Of a DNA stretch of 6,240 nt, positions 1-6,240 are shown one piece after another. The notes beneath the pieces are model-generated. The model made no database searches. It saw nothing but the letters and a program-made list of their open reading frames with translations, and was not told the origin of the DNA. The position numbers were made by a program, and so were the translations under genes. The stretch comes from Prolixibacteraceae bacterium (GTDB lineage Bacteria; Bacteroidota; Bacteroidia; Bacteroidales; Prolixibacteraceae), in contig JACMKG010000401.1 in assembly GCA_014380255.1 (NCBI GenBank), forward strand, positions 1-6,240, read 5' to 3'. How positions within the stretch are numbered: the first letter of the stretch is position 1; every line of letters starts with the position of its first letter.

Positions 1-1329
1 CTGTGCAGTTTCCCTGTTTTCTATTTCACCTGTCACATTAAATACTTTTGGTGGCAGGTAGAACGAATAGATATCATCACTGCGTGAACCTTTGCGGTTA
101 GAGGCAAACAGGCCTTTTATAACTTCTCCATTAATAAAGGTCATGCCAAAATCATCTCCCGGGGAGTTAATGGGCGCTTTAAGGTTCTCCACCATCCATT
201 TATTATTATCATCCCTGACAGCTTTGAAAATATCAAGACCACCGATTCCGGGAAGGTAATTGGATGAAAAGTATAGCTCTCCGTTCTCTCGAATGGTAGG
301 AAACATTTCATCGCCCGGAGTATTAATTGCGGGGCCCAGGTTTTCAGGAGATTCAAATGCACCTCCTCCTTTCTCCGTGGCAACCCATATGTCTTTCCCT
401 CCATAACCGCCTACACGATCAGACACAAAATATAATTTAGTGCCGTCAGCGCTCAGTGAGGGCTGGGCTGCAATCAGGCTGTCACCTACCAATTCGATCA
501 GTGTAGGTTCCGACCATTCGCCTCTCGACTGGTTTGCAGCATACAATTCTGCACCTTTATCTTTCGTTTTGTCGAACACACAACGGGTAAAAATAATCTG
601 GTCCCCTCGCGAAGATAGGGTGGCTGCCCCTTCATCACTGGCCGTATTAATCATTTCATTCTCATCGATCAGTTTTGGGGTATCCCATTTTTGCTTTTGT
701 ACCTGGAATTGACTGGTGAAAAGGTCTGAGAAGTGTGTTCCTGTAATATTACTAGTGCGCTTTCCTCCCGTAGCACCGTCCCGTGAAGAGGTGAAAATGA
801 TCTCATTGTCACGTCCGCCCACAAACACCGGACTATAATCACTGCCCTTTGAATTGAGTTCTTTCACTATCCCGACAATATACCTGTTGGGGTTATCCAA
901 CCATTCCTTGACGATTTTACTGGATTCCAGCCCATTTATGGCATACTGATCATCGGGCCTTACGCCAAGATACGTTTGGTACCACGTGATGGCCTCATCA
1001 TATTTCTGGGTAGCCCTTAAACAATCGGCGAAATGAAGCAATCCAATAGGTTCGTCATAATTGCGCTTGATGGCATTTTTATACCACACCGATGCCTTGG
1101 CAAATTCACTTATCTTATAATATGATTCTGCTATTCGGAAAGCTAAAACTGCTTTATCACCACCAGTCTTCTGGCTACGGTATGCCTTCCGGTATTTTTC
1201 TATCGCATTGAAATGTTCGCCTATTTCGTAAGACACCTGACCGGAACGCATAGATCGCTGACCTGCGCAAGCGCCCAGCAGTATCACCATCACGATGAAT
1301 AGTATGTGGGAGAAAAGAGGGTTTTTCAT
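1..1329 (-). CDS. TPR–PD40 outer-membrane-type lipoprotein, PorE/OmpA-family-like (3' end missing)
   Basis: The frame from the ATG at 1329-1327 is open for 443 codons and leaves the window at base 1 without a stop. The N-terminus is a lipoprotein signal: Lys2, a hydrophobic stretch at residues 8-18, then L-G-A-C with Cys21 as the predicted lipidated residue. Residues about 31-125 contain TPR-like helices (FNAIEKYRKAY, FAKASVWYKNAI, YDEAITWYQTYL). Residues about 160-422 hold five PD40/WD40-like strands, marked by IIFTSSRDG, IIFTR, LYFVSDRVGGYGGKDIW, LYFSSNYLPGIGGLDIF and LFASNRKGSRSDDIYSF. Residues 428-443 (VFNVTGEI) look like the start of a carboxypeptidase-D regulatory-like domain. In known proteins this order is usually completed by a C-terminal OmpA peptidoglycan-binding domain, as in PorE of the type IX secretion system. 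That makes an envelope anchor or scaffold role likely, but Bacteroidota have many paralogues and the diagnostic C-terminus is missing, so no symbol is given. It is alone after the glnN terminator. Confidence 0.85.
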   Translation of the reverse strand, partial: MKNPLFSHILFIVMVILLGACAGQRSMRSGQVSYEIGEHFNAIEKYRKAYRSQKTGGDKAVLAFRIAESYYKISEFAKASVWYKNAIKRNYDEPIGLLHFADCLRATQKYDEAITWYQTYLGVRPDDQYAINGLESSKIVKEWLDNPNRYIVGIVKELNSKGSDYSPVFVGGRDNEIIFTSSRDGATGGKRTSNITGTHFSDLFTSQFQVQKQKWDTPKLIDENEMINTASDEGAATLSSRGDQIIFTRCVFDKTKDKGAELYAANQSRGEWSEPTLIELVGDSLIAAQPSLSADGTKLYFVSDRVGGYGGKDIWVATEKGGGAFESPENLGPAINTPGDEMFPTIRENGELYFSSNYLPGIGGLDIFKAVRDDNNKWMVENLKAPINSPGDDFGMTFINGEVIKGLFASNRKGSRSDDIYSFYLPPKVFNVTGEIENRETAQ

Positions 1330-1361
1330 TTTAAAATCAACGTTACGCTGGTAAAAGTAAC

Positions 1362-1390
1362 CAAATTAAATCCATTCTGGAAAACGCAAA
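1362..1390 (-). promoter_or_regulatory. candidate Bacteroidota-type promoter of the lipoprotein gene
   Basis: On the minus strand TTAATTTG (1369-1362) differs by one base from the Bacteroidota -7 consensus TAnnTTTG. A TTTG (1390-1387) lies 17 bases upstream, slightly closer than the usual spacing for a -33 element. Transcription from here would leave a leader of about 25 bases before the ATG at 1329. The match is imperfect and the DNA is AT-rich, so this is only a candidate. Confidence 0.3.
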
Positions 1391-1590
1391 AAGATTATTT
1401 AAAGTATAATAAAACTGACAAAAGATGCTTTTTCTTAAGCAAGTGTTCATTTTTACTCCTGCGAATTCAAATAAAAGGAATTATATGTTTAAAATGCACC
1501 AAATTCTCATACCGCCGAACTGGATAGATTTTCCTTCCATATCTCGTGCATTTATGGCATAAAACCAAAAATTAGATACTGGAACAAATA

Positions 1591-1623
1591 AAAAAAGGCT
1601 TTCGCAACTGCAAAAGCCTTTTT
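1591..1623 (-). terminator. rho-independent terminator of glnN
   Basis: AAAAAGGCTTT (1592-1602) pairs with AAAGCCTTTTT (1613-1623) to form an 11-bp stem. A further two-base GC pairing is possible inside the loop. Read on the minus strand, the hairpin starts 18 bases after the glnN stop and runs into seven Ts (complement of the A run 1590-1596), the expected form for a glnN terminator. The plus strand also has a run of Ts at its end, so it could work in both directions, but no plus-strand gene needs it. Confidence 0.85.
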
Positions 1624-1640
1624 AGAAAGTTATAGCTAAA

Positions 1641-3830
1641 TTATCTTACAAATAGTAATTCCCTGTATTTTGGCAATGGCCACAATTCATTGTCAACAAT
1701 CAGTTCAAGCTTGTCGATATGAGTGCGGATATCATCCAAATATGGCCTAACGGTACTTTCGTATGCATAAGCCTTTTCTTTTTCCGATTCAACGATGTTG
1801 GCCACCTTACGGGCTTCGATCATTTCTTTAACCTTGGCCTTGATGGATGAAACATGACCACCAATTTCCCGAATCAGTTCCAGGCGACCTTCAGCAAGTG
1901 ATTTAAATTCTTCGTCACTAAATACAAGCTTTAGGTTCTTCACATTTTCAAGCAACGACGACTGGTATTGAATAGCAGTAGGCACGATGTGGTTAATGGC
2001 AAGGTCACCCAGCACGCGGGCTTCGATCTGAATCTTCTTGGTATATTTTTCCAGTTCCACTTCAATACGACCTTCAATTTCTCTTGGGCTAAGAACACCC
2101 AGGTTGCCATACATTTCAATTACGCGTTTATCATGTAAAGCTTCCAGGGCCGTAGGTACGCTTGTAATGTTTGTCAGACCACGACGTGCAGCTTCGTCTC
2201 TCCATTCATCGCTGTAACCATTACCATCAAAACGTATATTTTTCGATTCAATAATCAGCTTCTTCAGCACCTGGAAGATAGCTTCATCTTTCTTTACGCC
2301 ACCTTCAACCAGGCTATCCACTTCCACTTTAAATTTAATCAATTGATCAGCTACAGCCGTGTTCAAAGCAATCATAGCTGAAGCACAGTTTGCTGATGAA
2401 CCCACGGCACGGAATTCAAAACGGTTACCGGTGAATGCAAATGGAGAAGTACGGTTACGGTCTGTATTATCAAGAATGATTTCAGGGATACGGCCGATGT
2501 CCATCTTCAGGGCAGTCTTCTCATCCGGGGTCATTTTACGGTCAACAACCGCTTCTTCCATCATATCCAACATCTTGCTCACTTCAGTGCCAAGGAAGGC
2601 GGAAATAATAGCTGGTGGAGCTTCGTTAGCACCCAGGCGGTGAGTATTTGGAGCTGTCAGAATACTTGCACGCAACATATCCTGGTTCACATGCAACGCT
2701 TTCAGCGTGTTGATTACAAAAGTAAGGAACTGCAGATTTGATTTAGGGTTCTTTCCAGGAGAATATAAGTTAACGCCCGTATCCGTTGACAATGACCAGT
2801 TGTTGTGTTTACCAGAGCCGTTGATTCCTGAGAATGGTTTTTCATGGAAAAGGACTGCAAAGTTATGGCGACGTGCAATCTTTTTCATCAGGTCCATAAT
2901 CATCTGGTTGTGATCATTGGCAAGGTTCATCTCTTCATAGATAGGAGCCAGCTCGAACTGGTTGGGAGCAACCTCGTTATGGCGTGTCTTCACCGGGATG
3001 CCCAGTTTATAAGCTTCATTTTCCAGATCTTCCATGAAACGGAAGACACGAGTTGGAATGGAGCTAAAATAATGGTCATCCAACTGTTGATCTTTTGATG
3101 CGGAATGCCCCATCAAGGTGCGTCCGGTCATCATCAAGTCGGGGCGAGCCATAAACAAAGCCTCATCCACAAGGAAGTATTCCTGTTCCCATCCCAGGTT
3201 AGCGCTTACTTTGGCAACATTCTTGTCAAACATCTGACACACTTCAGTAGCTGCTTTATCAATGGCAGTAATGGCCCTTAAAAGAGGAGTTTTATAGTCG
3301 AGTGCTTCGCCTGTATAAGAGATGAATATGGTGGGGATACACAACGTATTATCAACAATAAAAGCAGGAGATGAAACATCCCATGCTGTATAACCACGAG
3401 CTTCGAAAGTCTGGCGAATGCCCCCGCTTGGGAATGAGGAAGCATCAGGTTCCTGCTGAGACAACATAGAGCCGGATAAAGATTCAACAACAGTTCCATT
3501 TTCACCATGAACAACAAATGCATCATGTTTCTCAGCCGTCCCGTCAGTCAATGGATGAAACCAGTGCGTGATATGAGTAGCACCATTTTCCAACGCCCAT
3601 GATTTCATGCCTTGTGCCACCTGATCAGCCATTTTACGATCGATAGGTGTTGCGTTATCAATTGCATCAACTACCGCTTTGTAGGCCTCTTTCGACAAAA
3701 ACTTCTTCATCTTGGAACGATCAAATACAAATTTGCCATAATAATCAGAGACCAAGTTATCCTCTCTTTTTACTTCCACTGGTTTTCTGCGAAGAACTTC
3801 TTCCAAAGCTCTAAATCTGAATTGTGCCAT
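1641..3830 (-). CDS. glnN: glutamine synthetase type III (GlnN)
   Basis: Encodes a 729-residue ATP-dependent enzyme that condenses ammonium with glutamate to give glutamine, the entry step of nitrogen assimilation in the cytoplasm. The length matches GSIII enzymes of Bacteroides (about 700-730 residues) and far exceeds the 450-470 of GSI. Visible active-site motifs are GWEQEYF with Glu215 and Glu217, RHNEVAPNQFE with Glu286, the GSIII signature FHEKPFSGINGSGKHNNW at 328-345, HRLGANEAPP at 397-406, and NRTSPFAFTGNRFEFR at 459-474. A long helical C-terminal part (about 480-729) is typical of type III. All motif residues I can check are present and there is no frame break. The start is the ATG after an AT-rich, A-rich leader. 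The gene stands alone with a terminator on each side, and no glnB, amtB or glutamate synthase gene is next to it. GSIII forms double-ring dodecamers; that is family knowledge, not visible here. Confidence 0.97.
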   Translation of the reverse strand: MAQFRFRALEEVLRRKPVEVKREDNLVSDYYGKFVFDRSKMKKFLSKEAYKAVVDAIDNATPIDRKMADQVAQGMKSWALENGATHITHWFHPLTDGTAEKHDAFVVHGENGTVVESLSGSMLSQQEPDASSFPSGGIRQTFEARGYTAWDVSSPAFIVDNTLCIPTIFISYTGEALDYKTPLLRAITAIDKAATEVCQMFDKNVAKVSANLGWEQEYFLVDEALFMARPDLMMTGRTLMGHSASKDQQLDDHYFSSIPTRVFRFMEDLENEAYKLGIPVKTRHNEVAPNQFELAPIYEEMNLANDHNQMIMDLMKKIARRHNFAVLFHEKPFSGINGSGKHNNWSLSTDTGVNLYSPGKNPKSNLQFLTFVINTLKALHVNQDMLRASILTAPNTHRLGANEAPPAIISAFLGTEVSKMLDMMEEAVVDRKMTPDEKTALKMDIGRIPEIILDNTDRNRTSPFAFTGNRFEFRAVGSSANCASAMIALNTAVADQLIKFKVEVDSLVEGGVKKDEAIFQVLKKLIIESKNIRFDGNGYSDEWRDEAARRGLTNITSVPTALEALHDKRVIEMYGNLGVLSPREIEGRIEVELEKYTKKIQIEARVLGDLAINHIVPTAIQYQSSLLENVKNLKLVFSDEEFKSLAEGRLELIREIGGHVSSIKAKVKEMIEARKVANIVESEKEKAYAYESTVRPYLDDIRTHIDKLELIVDNELWPLPKYRELLFVR

Positions 3831-3891
3831 AACTTAAGTTTTAAGGTTTTATTTTTTTTTGAGTAATTTCTTTTTAAATCAAATCCTCCAA

Positions 3892-3899
3892 CAAAAGTA
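3892..3899 (-). promoter_or_regulatory. probable -7 element of the glnN promoter (TACTTTTG)
   Basis: The minus strand reads TACTTTTG, a full match to the Bacteroidota primary sigma -7 motif TAnnTTTG, 61 bases upstream of the glnN ATG. No good TTTG lies at the expected -33 position; the sequence there is AT-rich. The implied start of transcription is near 3885, giving an A-rich leader of about 55 bases. Confidence 0.45.
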
Positions 3900-4027
3900 T
3901 ACAAATATTATATGTATGTGTAATTTTTTTAGGGCATTTGTTTAATATTTTACAATTATTTTAAAAACAACCCTTCCACAACATAGGGGTAGTCACAGAT
4001 AATCGTAGTTAATAATTTCCAACAGGG

Positions 4028-4035
4028 TATTTTTG
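4028..4035 (+). promoter_or_regulatory. plus-strand promoter-like element TATTTTTG
   Basis: TATTTTTG followed by CACC is a full match to the TAnnTTTG -7 motif, but it points into the 3' end of the helicase gene, where no plus-strand gene exists. The upstream -33 region (about 4004-4008) lacks a clear TTTG. It may be a chance match, or may start an antisense or small RNA. Confidence 0.25.
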
Positions 4036-4068
4036 CACCTACAAATAAAACTATCAACGTAGAGATAT

Positions 4069-4112
4069 AAAAAATACATCCCCATCGATTTATATATCGA
4101 TGGGGATGTATT
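4069..4112 (-). terminator. strong rho-independent terminator of the helicase gene
   Basis: AATACATCCCCATCGAT (4073-4089) and its exact complement (4096-4112) form a perfect 17-bp stem with a 6-base loop TTATAT. On the minus strand the hairpin lies 21 bases after the helicase stop and is followed by a run of Ts (complement of As 4069-4074), so it is oriented to terminate the helicase transcript before glnN. On the plus strand no T run follows, so it should not terminate in that direction. Confidence 0.9.
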
Positions 4113-4133
4113 ACAGGAAGACTTATGATATCT

Positions 4134-5375
4134 TTACTTTTTCTTTTTCTTCCTCTTTGGCTTCATGGCAGACTCCTTTTCTTCTTCCTTCAGAAGGGAT
4201 TTCCAATCATTGGGATTATCTTCCGACAAATCAACTGTAGCCGAATAGTCTTCCCTATTAATTAATAGCACCTTTACCTTTTGATCCAGGAAGGTTTCAA
4301 TTTCTTCCAGAATAGGCTTTTCTTCCGGGCTGCAAAATGAAATAGCAATTCCTTTTTTTACTCCACGTCCTGTTCTACCAACGCGGTGCACATAGTTTTC
4401 AGCCACTTCAGGCAAATCATAATTAATCACGTAATCAACATCCGGAATATCAATCCCCCTCGCACTTACGTCGGTGGCAACTAATACTTTTATGGTACCG
4501 GCTTTAAACTTATCCAAAACATCAATGCGTTCCTTCTGATCTTTATCTCCGTGAAGAGTAAGGGTTTCAATGCTAACTCTTTCCATAGCTTTAAATACCC
4601 TTTCTGCCCGTACCTTAGTTCGTACAAATACCAGAATTTTGGAATCATGATGTTCTTTAACCAGTCTTTCCAGGAAAAAACGTTTATCGTCCAGATCAAT
4701 CATGGCTACTGAATGTGTTACATTCTTCGCTACCGGATTCTTAGGCGAAATTTCAATCCTGATCGGATTCGTTACCAAAGAATAAGCCAAATCTTTAATT
4801 TCGGTATTGATGGTAGCCGAGAAGAAGAGTGTTTGCCTTTGTCTGGGCAGGTGATGAATCAGCTGCCTGATATCATTAATAAACCCGAGAGCCAACATAT
4901 GGTCGGCTTCATCCAGAACAAGTATTTGAAGTTTATCAAGGAGAATGTGTCCCTGGCTTACCAGGTCAAACATTCGCCCAGGAGTAGCAATTAGAATATC
5001 TACCCCATTTTTAAGACTTGAAATTTGTGGATCCTGATCCACACCCCCAAAAACGCACATGGTCTTAACTCTGGTATGGCGACCGATGGTCTGAAATACG
5101 TCTGTAAGTTGCAAAGCCAGTTCGCGTGTTGGTACCATCACAAGGCAAAAAATATATTCACTACGGCTACTGCTTTTCAACTGATGGATTATATCAATAA
5201 TAGGAATAGCAAATGCAGCAGTTTTACCTGTACCGGTCTGGGCAATGGCCAATACATCATCTCCCTTTAATATGGGAGTAATTGCTTTATATTGAATATC
5301 AGTAGGTCTGCGAAAGCCTAAACTTTCCAAGCTTTTTTTAATGTCTGTAGAGATCCGGTAATCGTCAAATTTCAT
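4134..5375 (-). CDS. DEAD-box ATP-dependent RNA helicase, RhlE-like
   Basis: A 413-residue superfamily 2 RNA helicase that uses ATP to separate short RNA duplexes; likely cytoplasmic roles are ribosome assembly, RNA decay or growth in the cold. All core motifs are in order: Q motif (Phe21, PTDIQ 24-28), motif I AQTGTGKT 45-52, Ia PTRELA 82-87, GG 110-111, Ib TPGR 131-134, II DEAD 155-158, III SAT 186-188, IV around VFVRT 249-253, V ATDVSARGID 300-309, VI HRVGRTGR 330-337. The residues needed for ATP and RNA binding are intact. The C-terminal extension after about 375 is short and ends in a basic tail, KPKRKKKKK (405-413), likely an RNA-binding patch. There is no DbpA-like RNA recognition domain. 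The length and minimal core fit the RhlE-like group, but the exact subfamily needs a tree, so no symbol is given. It is a single-gene unit bounded by terminators. Confidence 0.95.
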   Translation of the reverse strand: MKFDDYRISTDIKKSLESLGFRRPTDIQYKAITPILKGDDVLAIAQTGTGKTAAFAIPIIDIIHQLKSSSRSEYIFCLVMVPTRELALQLTDVFQTIGRHTRVKTMCVFGGVDQDPQISSLKNGVDILIATPGRMFDLVSQGHILLDKLQILVLDEADHMLALGFINDIRQLIHHLPRQRQTLFFSATINTEIKDLAYSLVTNPIRIEISPKNPVAKNVTHSVAMIDLDDKRFFLERLVKEHHDSKILVFVRTKVRAERVFKAMERVSIETLTLHGDKDQKERIDVLDKFKAGTIKVLVATDVSARGIDIPDVDYVINYDLPEVAENYVHRVGRTGRGVKKGIAISFCSPEEKPILEEIETFLDQKVKVLLINREDYSATVDLSEDNPNDWKSLLKEEEKESAMKPKRKKKKK

Positions 5376-5399
5376 AAACTCAGATAATTAATAAAAATA

Positions 5400-5429
5400 C
5401 AAAGAAAGGCATTTTTAGGCTAATTCAAA
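5400..5429 (-). promoter_or_regulatory. weak promoter candidate for the helicase gene
   Basis: On the minus strand TTTG (5429-5426) is followed after 18 bases by TTTCTTTG (5407-5400), one mismatch from TAnnTTTG. Transcription from here would begin about 20 bases before the ATG at 5375. The preceding exbD terminator means a promoter is expected in 5376-5502, and this is the best match I found there, but it is weak. Confidence 0.3.
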
Positions 5430-5498
5430 TAAATAAGCTTTTGGGGATGATTTAAGTGCGTAATAAAACGCCTTCACATGGGATAAAAAACACTAAAT

Positions 5499-5528
5499 AA
5501 AAAAGGGAAGCCATTGCGGGCTTCCCTT
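5499..5528 (-). terminator. rho-independent terminator of the exbD operon
   Basis: AAGGGAAGCC (5503-5512) pairs exactly with GGCTTCCCTT (5519-5528), giving a 10-bp stem with a 6-base loop (ATTGCG). On the minus strand it lies 23 bases after the stop of the second exbD gene and leads into a run of Ts (complement of As 5499-5504). It marks the end of the exbD transcription unit. Confidence 0.9.
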
Positions 5529-5551
5529 ACGTATATAGAAATTTCTAATTT

Positions 5552-6025
5552 CTAATCTAAACTTTCTGCTTTGCGTGAAGAATAATTGATGTGCAAGGCA
5601 GCTGCTTTACGCAACTCTTGCTTAATATCACCAACGATTTGCATTTTAGTGAACTCGTCCACTTTTAATGAGGTAACCATAAAAGGTATTTCCGCTTCAC
5701 TTCTTGCGGCACGTTCGGCAAGAATAAAATCAGCGATGTCACTAACTTTAGCAAACTGATCATTTAACTGAATACGAGGTTCAGTACCATATACTTTCAC
5801 GTACTGCTTCTGAGGAGGTCCAACATAAATGTAGCTAACCAACGATTTCTTTTCCAGCTTTGTAAGTTCTGTTGCTGCAGGTATTTTTACCTTTACCATT
5901 AAACTTACATCCCGGATTGTTGTGGTAACCATGAAGAAAAAGAGTAACATGAATACAATATCGGGCAAGGAAGCCGTCGATATTGCAGGCAACTCTTTAC
6001 TTGCACTTTCTTTAAATTTCGACAT
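5552..6025 (-). CDS. ExbD/TolR-family biopolymer transport protein, second of a pair
   Basis: A 157-residue inner-membrane protein of the proton-driven ExbB-ExbD motor that powers TonB-dependent outer-membrane uptake. A short cytoplasmic N-terminus is followed by one membrane segment at about 21-37 (PDIVFMLLFFFMV). Asp22 stands at the place of the conserved membrane aspartate that carries protons in ExbD (Asp25 in E. coli). The rest (about 38-157) is the periplasmic domain, which in this family binds TonB or peptidoglycan. Features such as LEKKSLVSYIYVG, YGTEPRIQLND, DIKQELRKA and INYSSR fit the second ExbD of Bacteroidota exbB-exbD-exbD operons. The ATG overlaps the stop of the upstream exbD by one base (TAATG), which favours this start and suggests coupled translation. 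TolR or a gliding-motor role is possible but less likely. Symbols exbD1/exbD2 are used differently among genomes, so none is given. Confidence 0.92.
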   Translation of the reverse strand: MSKFKESASKELPAISTASLPDIVFMLLFFFMVTTTIRDVSLMVKVKIPAATELTKLEKKSLVSYIYVGPPQKQYVKVYGTEPRIQLNDQFAKVSDIADFILAERAARSEAEIPFMVTSLKVDEFTKMQIVGDIKQELRKAAALHINYSSRKAESLD

Positions 6026-6039
6026 TATTTTTTCCCTCC
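6023..6039 (-). promoter_or_regulatory. TAATG stop-start overlap with GGAGGG 8 bases upstream
   Basis: The stop of the first exbD (6027-6025) and the start of the second (6025-6023) share one base. GGAGGG (6039-6034) lies 8 bases before the ATG, like a Shine-Dalgarno site. Bacteroidota seldom depend on such sites, and these bases also encode the Gly-Gly of the upstream protein's tail, so the match may be forced by the protein. Reinitiation by the terminating ribosome is the simpler reading. Confidence 0.5.
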
Positions 6040-6240
6040 TATCGTTTTTTGTTCTGCTTCAGATATTCTTGAAGGAATAGCATCCCTAATGGCATCTTTC
6101 TGTTCGGTAGTGCATTCGTTATACTTCTTACCAAACTTCTCTGAAGCTAGTTCGTCCCTTAATTCATTGACTGCGGCAACCAATTCGTTCTGAACAGCTA
6201 TATAGGTGCCATACTGGGTACCATGGTCGTTTCTAAGCGA
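6025..6240 (-). CDS. ExbD-family biopolymer transport protein, C-terminal part only
   Basis: The last 71 codons of a gene that enters from the right edge and ends at TAA (6027-6025). The visible part is the end of a periplasmic domain: SLRNDHGTQYGTYIAVQNEL, then VNELRDELASEKFGKKY, then PSRISEAEQKTIGGKK at the C-terminus. From memory of the family, this matches the C-terminus of the longer first ExbD in Bacteroidota exbB-exbD-exbD operons, which carries a helix with NELRDELA and ends in GGKK-like residues. The membrane segment and its aspartate lie outside the window and cannot be checked. It is translated just before the second exbD and most likely forms the same inner-membrane motor with it and an ExbB. 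Confidence 0.8.
   Translation of the reverse strand, partial: SLRNDHGTQYGTYIAVQNELVAAVNELRDELASEKFGKKYNECTTEQKDAIRDAIPSRISEAEQKTIGGKK

Larger units (their letters stand above)
1330..1640. other. AT-rich spacer between glnN and the lipoprotein gene
   Basis: This 311-bp stretch has no convincing gene. Near 1592-1623 it carries the glnN terminator. Near 1362-1390 it has a weak promoter candidate for the lipoprotein gene. It also holds a 35-codon minus-strand ORF of doubtful status (1343-1450). The plus-strand frame crossing 1306-1527 begins inside the lipoprotein gene on the opposite strand, is rich in Lys and Phe as random AT-rich DNA would be, and resembles no family I know. I see nothing else in this stretch. 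Confidence 0.7.
3831..4072. other. AT-rich upstream region of glnN
   Basis: Together with the helicase terminator and short 3' spacer (4073-4133), this forms a 303-bp gap without a gene. It contains the probable glnN promoter (3892-3899) and a leader of roughly 50-55 bases with a run of nine A on the coding strand near 3852-3860. A plus-strand promoter-like TATTTTTG lies at 4028-4035. An imperfect dyad ATACA-N9-TGTAT (3899-3917) overlaps the edge of the glnN promoter. I see no tRNA, small protein gene or recognised riboswitch. Confidence 0.65.

Noticed and set aside
141..712. An 87-codon minus-strand frame and a 90-codon plus-strand frame near the left edge
   Set aside because: Both overlap the PD40 part of the open lipoprotein frame, whose repeats are clear; the alternatives have no repeat or domain pattern.
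1492..1553. Inverted repeat AAATGCAC / GTGCATTT separated by 46 bases
   Set aside because: Only 8 bp per arm in AT-rich DNA with a long spacer; no duplicated flanks or transposase remnant nearby, so likely chance.
2359..3866. Several plus-strand frames of 68-94 codons across the glnN region, and an 82-codon minus-strand frame at 3278-3526
   Set aside because: They lie inside the glnN reading frame, or in one case run from it into the upstream spacer. They show no family motif, while the glnN frame has every conserved GSIII motif; they are by-products of it.
4490..5270. Short frames on both strands within the helicase gene
   Set aside because: The helicase frame is unbroken with all motifs, and the alternatives show no recognisable domain.
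5541..5554. Tandem ATTTCTA repeat at the end of the second exbD
   Set aside because: Only two 7-bp units, part of them the stop codon; too short to mean anything.
1..6240. CRISPR array, insertion sequence, tRNA/rRNA, toxin-antitoxin or defence island
   Set aside because: No regularly spaced repeats, transposase motifs, cloverleaf-like sequences or relevant protein families were seen; the genes are housekeeping or envelope genes with matching strand and style.

Overview
The window reads as ordinary chromosome of a member of the Bacteroidota, most likely a Cytophaga-like or related free-living lineage. Four things point there: a type III glutamine synthetase of 729 residues; a pair of adjacent exbD genes of the Bacteroidota kind; a lipoprotein that joins TPRs to PD40 propeller repeats, as in PorE-like proteins; and promoter-like elements of the TAnnTTTG type in AT-rich spacers. 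The genus cannot be fixed from this sequence.

Every recognisable gene is on the minus strand, so transcription runs from high to low coordinates. In that order they are: the 3' end of a first exbD (cut by the right edge); a complete second exbD overlapping it by one base; a rho-independent terminator (about 5503-5528); a DEAD-box RNA helicase; a terminator with a perfect 17-bp stem (4073-4112); glnN, encoding type III glutamine synthetase; a third terminator (1592-1623); and the 5' part of a lipoprotein gene that runs off the left edge. That last reading frame is open to base 1 without a stop.

The three terminators and three spacers divide the window into four transcription units: exbD-exbD (probably with exbB upstream, outside the window), helicase, glnN, and the lipoprotein. 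No shared pathway links them. They cover inner-membrane energy coupling for TonB-type uptake, RNA remodelling, ammonium assimilation, and an envelope protein of the OmpA/peptidoglycan-associated or type IX secretion-associated kind.

I found no mobile element, CRISPR array, tRNA, rRNA, defence system or clearly new system. The items most worth a second look are small: a good plus-strand promoter-like element facing the helicase terminator hairpin, a short ORF in front of the lipoprotein gene, and the identity of the lipoprotein beyond the window edge.
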